From assembly GCA_002197995.1 (NCBI GenBank), contig NGZR01000001.1, forward strand, positions 7,626,001 through 7,690,000: a stretch of 64,000 nt of DNA, given 5' to 3'. The DNA comes from Gaeumannomyces sp. JS-464 (Eukaryota > Ascomycota > Sordariomycetes > Magnaporthales > Magnaporthaceae). A model generated the notes under the pieces. The model did not search any database. It was given only the letters and a program-made list of their open reading frames with translations, and was not told the origin of the DNA. The translations under genes were made by a program, and so were the position numbers. This document shows, one piece after another, positions 33,932 to 42,991 of the stretch (the first letter of the stretch is position 1; every line of letters begins with the position of its first letter).

Positions 33932-36250
33932 ATGAGCGCCATGGAGATCGACTCTTCGCGGGGCACCAAGAGGAAGGCCGACGAGGAGCCAGACGAGGGC
34001 CCCCGGAGGATCAAGGCTCTCCATCAGGATGTTGTCAACAAGATCGCCGCCGGCGAGATCATCGTTGCTCCTGTCCACGCGCTGAAGGAGCTCATAGAAA
34101 ACGCCGTGGACGCCGGCTCGACAGCGCTCGAGGTGCTGTGTAGGGATGGCGGCCTCAAGCTGCTGCAGATCACCGACAACGGCTGCGGCATCGACAAGGA
34201 GGACCTGCCGATCCTGTGCGAGCGCTTCACCACCTCCAAGCTCCAGACCTTTGAGGACCTGAGCTCCATCGCCACCTACGGCTTCCGTGGCGAGGCCCTG
34301 GCCAGCATCAGCCACATTGCCCACCTGACCGTCACCACCAAGACCAAGGACTCGGCCTGCGCCTGGCGGGCCCACTACGACGGCGGCCGTCTCGCCCCCG
34401 CCAAGCCCGGCCAGAGCCCCGAGCCCAAGGCCGTGGCCGGCCGCCAGGGCACCCAGATCACCGTCGAGGACCTGTTCTACAACGTGCCCAGCCGCCGCCG
34501 CGCCTTCCGCTCCGCCTCAGACGAGTACAACAAGATCATCGACATGGTCGGTCGCTACGCCGTCCACTGCCGCGCCGTCGCCTTCTCGTGCAAGAAGCAC
34601 GGCGAGTCCACCACCAGCATCGCCGTCCAGGCCGCCGCGTCCGTCACCGACCGCATCCGCCAGATCCACGGCAGCGCCGTCGCCAACGAGCTCCTCGACT
34701 TCGAGACGGGCGATACGCGCTGGGGCTTCGTCGCCCGCGGCTGGTGCACAAACGCAAACTACAGCGTCAAGCGCACCACCCTGCTGCTCTTTATCAACAA
34801 CCGCTGTGTCGAGTCTACAAACGTCAAGAAGGCCGTCGAGCAGACCTACGCCGCCTTCCTGCCCAAGAACGGCCACCCTTTTATTTATCTCAGCCTCGAG
34901 ATAGATCCCCAGCGCGTCGATGTCAACGTCCACCCCACAAAGCGCGAGGTCAACTTCCTCAACGAGGACGAGATCATCCAAGCCGTTTGTGAGCACCTGC
35001 GCAGCAGGTTGGCTGCCGTCGACACTAGCCGCACCTTCAAAACCCAGACTCTTCTGCCTGCCGCAGCCGCCTCCGCCGCCGGAGGGGGCCTTCACACCCC
35101 TGCCCCTCCACGGAGAGATGCAGGCGCCACGCCATCGCTACCTAGCGGCAAGAAGGCCACTTCGGCCCCTGTGCGGACCTACGAGAACAATTTGGTGCGG
35201 ACAGACACCAATATGCGCAAGATCACAAGCATGCTGCCTCCGGCCAGGCGTCCGCCACGAGCAGCGGCGGCCGTCGTCCGAGGCTACAAGGACAACCGCT
35301 CCGACGCCACCGCCTCGGCCACGACGGGCTCGACGACGTTGGCGGTGCCCGAGGCCATAGAGTACGAGACGGTCAGCCGTGCCGTGAGCCCGATGAAGCT
35401 GGCCTCGGTCAAAGAGCTCCGCGCGGCTGTGCGCGACGACATGCACCGGGGCCTCACCGACGTGCTGGCCGGTCACACCTTTGTAGGCGTCGTCGACGAG
35501 CGCCGCCGCCTCGCCGCCATCCAGGGCGGCGTCCGGCTCTACCTGGTCGACTACGGCCGCGCCTGCTTCGAGTACTTCTACCAGCTCGGCCTGACCGACT
35601 TTGGCAACATGGGAGCCATCCGCTTCGCCCACCCGCTCGACCTGCGCGACCTGGTCCGCGCCGCCGCAACACGACAGCAGCAGGGCGGCGGCGACTTGAA
35701 CGTCGACGCCGTCGTGGAGGCGGTCGTCGAGCGGCTCGTCGCCATGCGCGAGATGCTGCTCGAGTACTTCTCGCTCGAGGTCACCCCGACAGGCGAGCTG
35801 GTCAGCATCCCCCTGCTCGTCAGGGGCTACACCCCGCCGCTCGCGAAGCTGCCCCACTTCCTCCTGCGCCTGGGCCCCCATGTTGTCAACTGGCAGGACG
35901 AGAAGGAGTGCTTCGACTCGTTCCTGCGCGAGCTGGCGTCATTTTACGTCCCGGAGCAGCTACCGCCGCCGAACAAGCCTCGGCCCCCGAATGATGCAGG
36001 CGGCGATGATGGTGGTGGTGGTGGTGGTGGTGGTGAAGGCGGAGGCGGCTCGGTCGACGGCGGAGGGGACGTGGCCGAGGGAGAAGACGGCGAGATTGAG
36101 AAGAGACGAAAGGAGATACGCTGGGGGGTGGAGCACATCTTCTTCCCGGCCTTCAAGGCCCGCCTGGTCGCCACCAACAAGCTGATGCAGAGTGGTGTCC
36201 TCGAGGTCGCCAACCTAAAGGGGCTTTACAGGGTATTTGAGAGGTGTTGA
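33932..36250 (+). CDS. MLH1: DNA mismatch repair protein MLH1
   Basis: MutL homologue that pairs with PMS1, and with MLH2/MLH3, in nuclear mismatch repair and meiotic recombination. Single intronless exon, 772 aa, close to yeast Mlh1 (769 aa). The GHKL ATPase N-terminus shows all motifs: Asn in ELIENAVDAGST, DNGCGI, TSK and YGFRGEALASI, plus GTQITVEDLFYNVPSRR. A variable Ala/Pro-rich linker follows (residues about 370-480). The C-terminal dimerisation domain ends in FERC, the conserved Mlh1 terminus that contributes to the MutLalpha endonuclease site. A Gly/Asp-rich insertion encoded by a GGT repeat (about 36008-36050) precedes the last helices. The start MSAMEIDSS is the first ATG; a TTG at 33920 is not needed. 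It converges on RPN1. Confidence 0.97.
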   Translation: MSAMEIDSSRGTKRKADEEPDEGPRRIKALHQDVVNKIAAGEIIVAPVHALKELIENAVDAGSTALEVLCRDGGLKLLQITDNGCGIDKEDLPILCERFTTSKLQTFEDLSSIATYGFRGEALASISHIAHLTVTTKTKDSACAWRAHYDGGRLAPAKPGQSPEPKAVAGRQGTQITVEDLFYNVPSRRRAFRSASDEYNKIIDMVGRYAVHCRAVAFSCKKHGESTTSIAVQAAASVTDRIRQIHGSAVANELLDFETGDTRWGFVARGWCTNANYSVKRTTLLLFINNRCVESTNVKKAVEQTYAAFLPKNGHPFIYLSLEIDPQRVDVNVHPTKREVNFLNEDEIIQAVCEHLRSRLAAVDTSRTFKTQTLLPAAAASAAGGGLHTPAPPRRDAGATPSLPSGKKATSAPVRTYENNLVRTDTNMRKITSMLPPARRPPRAAAAVVRGYKDNRSDATASATTGSTTLAVPEAIEYETVSRAVSPMKLASVKELRAAVRDDMHRGLTDVLAGHTFVGVVDERRRLAAIQGGVRLYLVDYGRACFEYFYQLGLTDFGNMGAIRFAHPLDLRDLVRAAATRQQQGGGDLNVDAVVEAVVERLVAMREMLLEYFSLEVTPTGELVSIPLLVRGYTPPLAKLPHFLLRLGPHVVNWQDEKECFDSFLRELASFYVPEQLPPPNKPRPPNDAGGDDGGGGGGGGEGGGGSVDGGGDVAEGEDGEIEKRRKEIRWGVEHIFFPAFKARLVATNKLMQSGVLEVANLKGLYRVFERC
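36008..36035. repeat. GGT trinucleotide repeat inside MLH1
   Basis: Encodes a poly-Gly stretch in the MLH1 C-terminal domain, at a place where Mlh1 proteins usually have a short loop. Confidence 0.8.
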
Positions 36251-36610
36251 GGAACACTTGCATTCTCGTATTATCTGTGGCGCTGATCTGTGGCGCTGGC
36301 ACGACATTTTCTGTCACATGCTGGACTTGTTTTTTGACCCTGTATCAAAAAAAAAAAAAAAAAGGAACCTATCACTTCCTGATCAGGCGTATCATCAAAA
36401 ATGTTCCTATTGGTCTATTCCTCGGCGCAAGCAAACAACCCGCGAGATGGAAAGTCTAGGAGCCATCCCAGCAAGGGCAAGGGATATTAATGTACAGTTA
36501 TTTCGGTAGGTGTATCTGGAGACTCATGTTCTGCCTCAGAACTGCCCCCTTTCCGCCTTCTCCCTTTTTTTTTCTAGCGATACTCGGGCCTAAAATCGAG
36601 CCGAACGAGT
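36251..36610. other. Short convergent 3' region (MLH1 / RPN1)
   Basis: 360 bp between the stop codons of two convergent genes, with an A-run at about 36347-36363. It presumably holds both 3' untranslated regions; nothing else is visible. Confidence 0.6.
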
Positions 36611-39600
36611 TTATTTCCCGCTGTCCCAATCGGGGTTCTAGTTTCAGGGAAACGGTCACCACGTTAGCATGATAGGATAAATAATTGGTTGGTTGAGCAC
36701 CCAGGCAGGCACAAATCCGCCATGAAAAGGGAACGATCACCATAGCGATAGCCTGCTTACCTTCTTCAGAATTACGAGTCCCTCTAGAGAGTGGTTGAGG
36801 CTGATGTACTCCTCGTCCTCGAGCTCGGCGCGCTCTCCGTAGGCCAGGAGCACGGGCGTGCTCTGCGTCTGCCATCCCGTGATGGTCTTGGGGCGACCCG
36901 CCTGGCCAACGACGTCGACGGCCTGGCCGACACGGACGTTGACGGTCAGCGGCTGCAGGTTCTCGTCGAGCGTGACGAGGAAGCGCGGGTGCATGGCCGT
37001 GACGAGGAAGTAGAGGAGGTAGTGAGAGTCCGAGGTGATGAAGCTCTTGGCGTCGATCATGGCCACCAGCACGGCGAGCAGACCGGCGGCTGCGACCCTC
37101 GAGAGGACCTGGCGGTCCGTGTGGAAGGGGCTGATGGACAGCGTGCCCTTGCCCATGTGCAGCAGGCCCTGGGCGATCCTGACCATGAACAGGGAGTCCT
37201 GGTCGCGGTGGTAGTAGCTGGCGAGCTGCCTGAGCAGCTGCGCCAGGCGCGCGTTGTTGGTGCCGGCGCCCAGCAGACCCATGGCGAAGATGGCGTTTAT
37301 GGCCACCTCGTTGTCGTTGTCGTGCGAGTACCTCGAGAGCGTGTCGTAGACCTTCATCTGCGGGTTGCTAGGGCTGACGAGTCCCATGGCCAGGGGCACC
37401 GCCCGCCGGATGTTGGCCTCGCCGTAGTGCATCAGGTGGCCGAACTGGCGGAGCACCATCTCCTGACCGACGTCCTCGCCCATGGCTATCAGACCTATGC
37501 CGATGACGGCGTAGGCCTGCAGCAGCTCATCGCCCTTCTTCTCCTCCGTCTCCTCTAGGTGGTCATTGCAGAGGTGCAGGAGCTCTTGGATCTTGAGCAC
37601 GGCGCCAGTGCCGGCCCAGGCGCATATCTCGGCCAGCACAGCCGTGGGCTTGGCGGCTGGGTGGTCGACTGCCTTGAGCGTCTCCAAGATCACGTCTACC
37701 TCTTCTTGGCGGCCAAAGAAGAGCAGGCCCAGGCCCAGGGCGAGGAAGCGGGTCCACTTGTCCGTCAGCTGCGTCTTGCGGTCGTCGTCCAGCAGCGTTG
37801 TGACGATGGCCTCGCTGACCTCGGCATGCGATGACCCAACAAAGATCAGACCGCAAGCCAGAGCGGCCATTGCCGAAATTTGCATGTCCTGCGACGAGTC
37901 GGTGATGACGGGCAACAGCTTGTCCAGCAGCTCCTCCTTATTAGAGCCGGCGTACGAGAGGCCCAAGCCCATAATGGATGCCGTCCTGATGAGCGGGTTT
38001 TTGTGCTCCAGCTTCTCGGCATCACTGAGCAATGCCATTGCCGGCTCGGAGTCAAGGCGAACGCCCGAGTTCATGATGCCAATAGCAAGCATGGCGCCAG
38101 CCTGGATCTGCTCCTCGTCAGCATACGTATACTTGTCGATCTTGTCGAGACCGTTCTCGATGTCCCACAGCAACAGGTTGCCCATGGAGGCGACCGTTGA
38201 CATCATGCCCGAGTCCTTGGTCTTCCACACCCAACTCTCCTTGTCGTCAACCAGCATCATCTTGTCGTTACCAAAGCCAGCGTTAACAAAGGCGTTGACG
38301 AAGGCGGCGGCCAGGTTGTGGCGCGCAGAGTCCAGGTTGGTCATCCCGGCCACGCGGCTGCTCTCCAGGTGGCTCTTGTAGATGTCCTCGGTTGTCTTAG
38401 GCTCGAGGATGTTCAGCTCCTTGCCAAGGGCCCGGAAGTGTTCCGAGAGCCGGATGTTGCACAGGCTCTCAGTGAGCTCCTGGTTCTCCTCCGTCTCTGG
38501 GTAGGGCAGCCATATCTTCTGGCGCGCAATGAGGAAGGCAAGCTGCCTCTTGACGGCCTTGTCCTGGATCTTGTCAAAGTCCTCGTGGATCATGTCCATG
38601 TCGTTGAGCCGGATGGCTAGGACCATGGCCTGCGTGTGCTGCTTGTACTGCTTGTAGATATCGTGTGCCACCTTGAGAAACTGCTCGTTCTCCGGGTAGG
38701 TCAGGAGGTTGACCATGGAGACCATGTACAGGCATACTCTGGCGTACGTGTCCTCGTCGACAAACTTGGGGAGCTGCTCGATGATTTCGAGCTCGCTCAT
38801 CAGGTCAACGGCGTCGGCCTCGGCGTTGCTCTTGAGGAAAAGAGGCACGAGCAGCAGCGCGAGGTCGACAAGGTCCGTCGTCGACTCCTCGGCTGTAATG
38901 CGCTTGCCAAACACCTCGCCGATCTCGAGAGCAAGATGGCGCACATACTCGTGGCCCCACGAGCCGATGTCCTGCGTCGGGGCAAGCAGACGGTACTTCA
39001 GAGTGTCCTGGCGGTCCTCGTCCGAGAAAGTCATGCCAATGACGGAGAGGACGTCGGCCAGCGAGGTCTTGTCGTCACTTGCGGGCCACGTCTCGTGCAG
39101 CTTCGTCATGGTCTCGTAGTGGGGCCTGAGGAACTTCAGCGGCTTGGGCACGGCGGTCATAGACGACGTGGACGTTTTGATGAAATTCTTCATGGCCTCC
39201 AGCGCTGGTTTGTATAGGGAGGCATCGGACTCCTGTATCGTTTGGTCAGCAGCCGTCCGCCTCCGCGTCGTCTTCCATCCCAAAAAGCGCCGCCGCGGCG
39301 ACGTAGCTCCGTTCTGTTCTCTTGCACGGCGGCGCGGCGGGGGGTGTTTACTGCTTACCGTGAGCCTCTCCACCAGCATCTCGAGCTCATTTTTCAACTG
39401 CTGATCTTCCTCACTCAGCTCCTCGGCGGCTGCGGGTACGACTCTGGTAAGCAACACGGAGCGCATGGTGTGCAGGGCGAGGGGGTGGCGGGGACAGACG
39501 AACAGTCGATAATCTTCTCATCCTCCTTCTTGCCGTTCAGCAACGGCTTCCCGTCTTTGTCGGTCTTGGCATCTTCGGGCTTCTCCACCGCCTTTCCCTT

Positions 39601-39642
39601 GCCCTTGTCGGCGGCCCGGGGGCTGTCGGGGTCCGGCGCCAT
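36611..39642 (-). CDS. RPN1: 26S proteasome regulatory subunit RPN1
   Basis: Largest non-ATPase scaffold of the 19S base, which binds ubiquitin-like shuttle factors (Rad23, Dsk2) and the deubiquitinase Ubp6. Four exons: about 39504-39642, 39359-39429, 36761-39232 and a 27-bp last exon 36611-36637 giving NPDWDSGK. Introns 36638-36760 and 39233-39358 have clear GTAAGC donors. The first intron is ambiguous: 39430-39503 (GTTCGT donor) or 39444-39499 (GTCTGT donor); both keep frame (902 or 908 aa). Recognisable blocks are EELSEEDQQLK, MKNFIKTSTSSM, EIGEVFGKRI, the proteasome/cyclosome repeats with IMGLGLSYAGS and ALGLGLLFFGR (about residues 400-760), and the C-terminal HSLEGLVILKK. The N-terminus is Lys/Asp-rich and disordered. 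No frame correction is needed. Confidence 0.96.
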
Positions 39643-40108
39643 GATTATGGTAGCTGGGCTGGGAGCAAAAGTCGGGCGCGGGCTGCGCGGCGAAGAAGCG
39701 GTAGCGGCGGCAGGGGCGGGTGTGCACGGCGGGAGGGAGGCGAATTCTGCCAGTCACTTTTGGGCGGGGGGCTGCGCGGGCCGATTCAAGGTGCTGCCGT
39801 GTCGCCGCGGGATTGCGGGCGTCTGTTGGTGGATGGGTGTTGGTGGTTGACCGGTTCGATGATGGTGGAGGTAGGAATTCGACACAGGTCCGCGCAGCCT
39901 TTAGCTTGTCTTGTCGTCTTGGGTTGCTGTGCGGGTGCTGCTCTGCTAGGCTGCGAGCTCCTGCGCGGCTCGCAACCCACTAGCGCGGCTGATGAAATGT
40001 GGGGTCAGGGTCCACAAAATCCCTTGTTTTGCGCCTGAGCTCGTGGAGGCAACGTCTCGTCCCAATGCCTTGGTTGGCTCCCGGTATTCAGGTCTCTCTG
40101 GTTCCGTC
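39643..40108. other. Promoter-side region of RPN1
   Basis: About 470 bp upstream of the RPN1 start, reaching the stop of the small orphan ORF on the same strand. No further feature is supported. Confidence 0.5.
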
Positions 40109-40528
40109 TTATTCACAGGTAAAGTATTCATTCGGAGGCTTTCTTGCCAAAGGAGGCCCCTCTCGGACTCGCTTTAGAATGCGCATCTTATCAAATAAGT
40201 ATAGGGAGGTGTTGTTGTGCAACTCTATTGGGAACATCTTGATTTGCAAACTGCGTTCCATTGCCCCTTTCTCTTCATCCATCGCTTTTACGGTTCTCTC
40301 TACCGTCTCGTCGAACACGGTTAAGTGAAACAAATAAAACCTTCCCATATTTTTAACCAGGGACTTAGCTGTATTCTTAGCTGCCCAAGGGGCCATTTTC
40401 TTCATTCTGGAGCGTGGATGAAATAGATAGATTAAATTGAGGCCTACGTGATTACCATCAGGTATCTCTAGGACATCAGACTCTTCTTGTACTTTTTGAG
40501 GAGAAGTGGCATCACAAGTCGCCATCAT
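40109..40528 (-). CDS. Orphan ORF, 139 codons, function unknown
   Basis: A single uninterrupted frame starting MMATCDATSPQKVQEESDVL and ending NEYFTCE at a TAA. I recognise no family. It lacks the low-complexity runs that mark shadow frames here: it is Lys/Met-rich with balanced hydrophobic content (for example NLIYLFHPRSRMKKMAPW and RFYLFHLTVFDETVER). No signal peptide or membrane helix is evident. Base composition is clearly more AT-rich than the flanking RPN1 and RIO2 exons, which could mean a young gene, a transferred fragment, or AT-rich non-coding DNA open by chance. It sits in the divergent RPN1/RIO2 interval, on the RPN1 strand. A TATATA stretch (40543-40548) is only about 15-20 bp upstream of the ATG, too close to serve as a normal TATA box. 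Confidence 0.4.
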   Translation of the reverse strand: MMATCDATSPQKVQEESDVLEIPDGNHVGLNLIYLFHPRSRMKKMAPWAAKNTAKSLVKNMGRFYLFHLTVFDETVERTVKAMDEEKGAMERSLQIKMFPIELHNNTSLYLFDKMRILKRVREGPPLARKPPNEYFTCE

Positions 40529-40926
40529 CACGACGCGATCCGCTATATAAAGATTGAGCGGCCCCTCACTGCCGCTTGACCAATCATAATATGCCCCAGC
40601 GGCCGATTTCTAAATGCCCGCTTACTGACGTGGAAAGGGTCCCGCCCGTGGCTGAATGTGTGCACCAGGAGCTCAGCTGCCGAGTGCGCACGCACCACTA
40701 GGTAGGTATATACTAGGTAAATGAAGATCTAATCATATCTTATCCATCTTATCTCAGGTGGGTCACCTCTGCACCCCTCCTCCCACGACGCCGTCCGAAA
40801 TTTTTGGTGGGGTTGTTCTTCGCGGCAGGCGACAGAGAGAGAAGGCACCAGCTGGTGAAAAGGGCTGGAATCAAAGGCTCTCGGAGTTGAAAACAGCCAT
40901 TACTCTAGTCTGTTCCAGTCGCAAAG
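40529..40926. other. Promoter-side region of RIO2
   Basis: About 400 bp containing a CTAGGTAGGTATATACTAGG element near 40699-40718. It probably contains the RIO2 promoter and leader. Confidence 0.5.
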
Positions 40927-42360
40927 ATGAAACTCGACTCCAAGGCCATGCGCCACCTGACGTCTGAGGACTGGAGAGTCCTCACGGCTGTAAGTCTGCC
41001 CGGCACCCAATATTTGGTATCGCAACCTGCCTACCTAGGTAGGTGCGCATGCCTGCCCTGCGGAATAATGCAAGAGTCGGGCTCCTGTCTAACACCACCC
41101 CTCCGCCCCCGTCACAGGTCGAAACATGTAGCAAGAGCCACGAGCTCGTCCCGACGTCCATGATCGAGAAGACGGCCCACCTCCGGGGCGGCAGCAGCGG
41201 CGCGCGCAAGAGCATCTCCAACCTCGCCAAGGTCGGCCTGATCGCGCGCGTCAAGGAGGCCAAGTACGACGGCTACCGCCTCACCTACGGCGGGCTCGAC
41301 TACCTGGCCCTGCACGCCCACTCGACCAAGAAAGCCGTCTACTCGGTCGGCACCCGCATCGGCGTCGGCAAGGAGAGCGACATCATGATCGTCGCCGACG
41401 ACACGGGCACCCAGCGCGTCCTCAAGATCCACCGCCTGGGCCGCATCTCCTTCCGCACCGTCAAGGCCAACCGCGACTATCTGAAAAAGACGCGCAGCAA
41501 CCAAGGGTCCGGCTCCTGGATGTACCTGTCCCGCCTCGCTGCCATGAAGGAGTACGCCTTCATGCGCGCCCTCCGCGACGAGGGCTTCCCCGTCCCGGAG
41601 CCCCTGGCCCAGTCCCGCCACACCATCGTCATGTCCCTGATCGACGCCCACCCCGCTGCGCCAGATCTCCTCGGTCCCGGACCCGGCCGCCCTGTACGCT
41701 GAGCTCATGATGCTCACCCTGCGCCTGGCAAGGCACGGCCTCATCCACGGCGACTTCAACGAGTTCAACATTCTGATAAAGGAGGAGAAGGCTCCCGCTC
41801 CCGACTCGCCGCCGAGCCCGGACACGGGTGATGATGGTGGTGATGACGAGGCCGCCTCCCGCATGCTGCTCTTCCCGGTCATCATTGACTTTCCGCAGAT
41901 GGTCTCGATGGAGCACGCAAACGCCGAGATGTATTTCGATCGCGACGTTGCTTGCATCAAACGTTTTTTCCAGCGTCGGTTCCACTTCTCCAGCGACGAG
42001 CCGGGCCCCTTTTTTAAAGATGCAAAGAAGTCGGTCGGCGCCGGCGGGGCTCGACGCCTCGACGCTGCCGTAGAGGCATCCGGCTTTACCAAGAAGATGC
42101 TCAAGGATCTCGAGGCGGCCATGCAGGAGCAGCTGGCTTCTAGGGGGGATGAGGAAGTCGGTGCTGGTGAAAACGACGGCGACGAATATGACAAGGATGA
42201 ATACTCCGAGAACGAGCTCCGGTCCGACAACGTCGAAGAGGGACGCGAGGATGAGGCCTGGATGGAGTGGAGGGACCAGGAAAGGAGCCAACAGTATCCC
42301 AGGAATCAAATCCCACTGGTATCGTTTCTAAAAACCTGGAAAAGTCAGCAGAACAGCTAG
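40927..42360 (+). CDS. RIO2: RIO2 atypical kinase/ATPase; one frameshift
   Basis: Atypical protein kinase/ATPase needed for cytoplasmic maturation of the 40S subunit (20S to 18S pre-rRNA). Exon 1 is 40927-40989 (MKLDSKAMRHLTSEDWRVLTA), intron 40990-41117 (GTAAGT...CACAG), exon 2 41118-42360. The N-terminal winged helix (about 1-90) is followed by the RIO domain with GVGKESDI (P-loop-like), VLKIHRLGR (catalytic Lys), catalytic loop HGDFNEFN and metal-binding IDFPQ. An acidic insert separates the last two motifs. The C-terminus is acidic (GDEYDKDEYSENEL). One extra C in the CCCC run 41651-41654 must be removed; then DAHP continues as LRQISSVPDPAALYAEL. Corrected length is 1305 nt (434 aa). The shift falls inside the conserved kinase core, so sequence error is the simplest reading. 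Confidence 0.93.
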
Positions 42361-42991
42361 CAATCAAGGGAGGCGATGGTCCGCCATGAGGATAGTACCG
42401 CCTATCTTGGTGGTGGGTAGCCCAACTTGACTTGCCAATTTTCATATGTTTTCTCTTGAGCAAGTATAATGATCAAGCCCTTCATTGCATCCTTCTTCCC
42501 AATCTCAGTAGGTACATAACTAGACGTACACAGCTTGGTCAAATGCTCGTCCTGCCTCGCAATGAAATCACCCGCAGAATCCGGCGCAGCATTGTCTCCG
42601 TTCTATTTAGAATGCAATTTCTGAATCAATTACAAGGAGAGAACTGAATCTATCTAGCGGTCCTGATCGGGTCGAGGACCAAAGTCCATGGATGTACAGG
42701 GAATGAAATCAACCGAGAATAAGAATGCGCCCACATCGACCATACCTGCTCCAGAGGCTGAAAGATCCCGCCATGGACGTATAAGCTATGATGTGTGCTA
42801 ACAATCTCGCAGAAGAAAATCAGTCCGAGAATGGATGCAAACAATGGCTCGCCCTATACATGCTAAGTCCTGTGCCGTATCGAGTCTAATATAAAGCGAT
42901 GAAGGAAGCCACAAGACAAATTAAAAGACTGAGCGAGCCGAGGCACATGATCGAGCGGGGCGAAGGACGCTGTGCGCCGAGGCAGACGGGC
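42361..42991. other. Convergent 3' region (RIO2 / RRM protein)
   Basis: About 630 bp, more AT-rich than the flanking exons, presumably the 3' untranslated regions of two convergent genes. No coding signal is seen. Confidence 0.55.

Noticed and set aside
36791..37558. 255-codon plus-strand frame antisense to RPN1
   Set aside because: RPN1 is clearly conserved on the minus strand; this is a GC-biased mirror frame, as are those at 37566-38381 and 38636-39217.
40541..40550. TATATA as a TATA box for the orphan ORF
   Set aside because: It is only about 15-20 bp upstream of the ATG, leaving no room for a normal transcription start.
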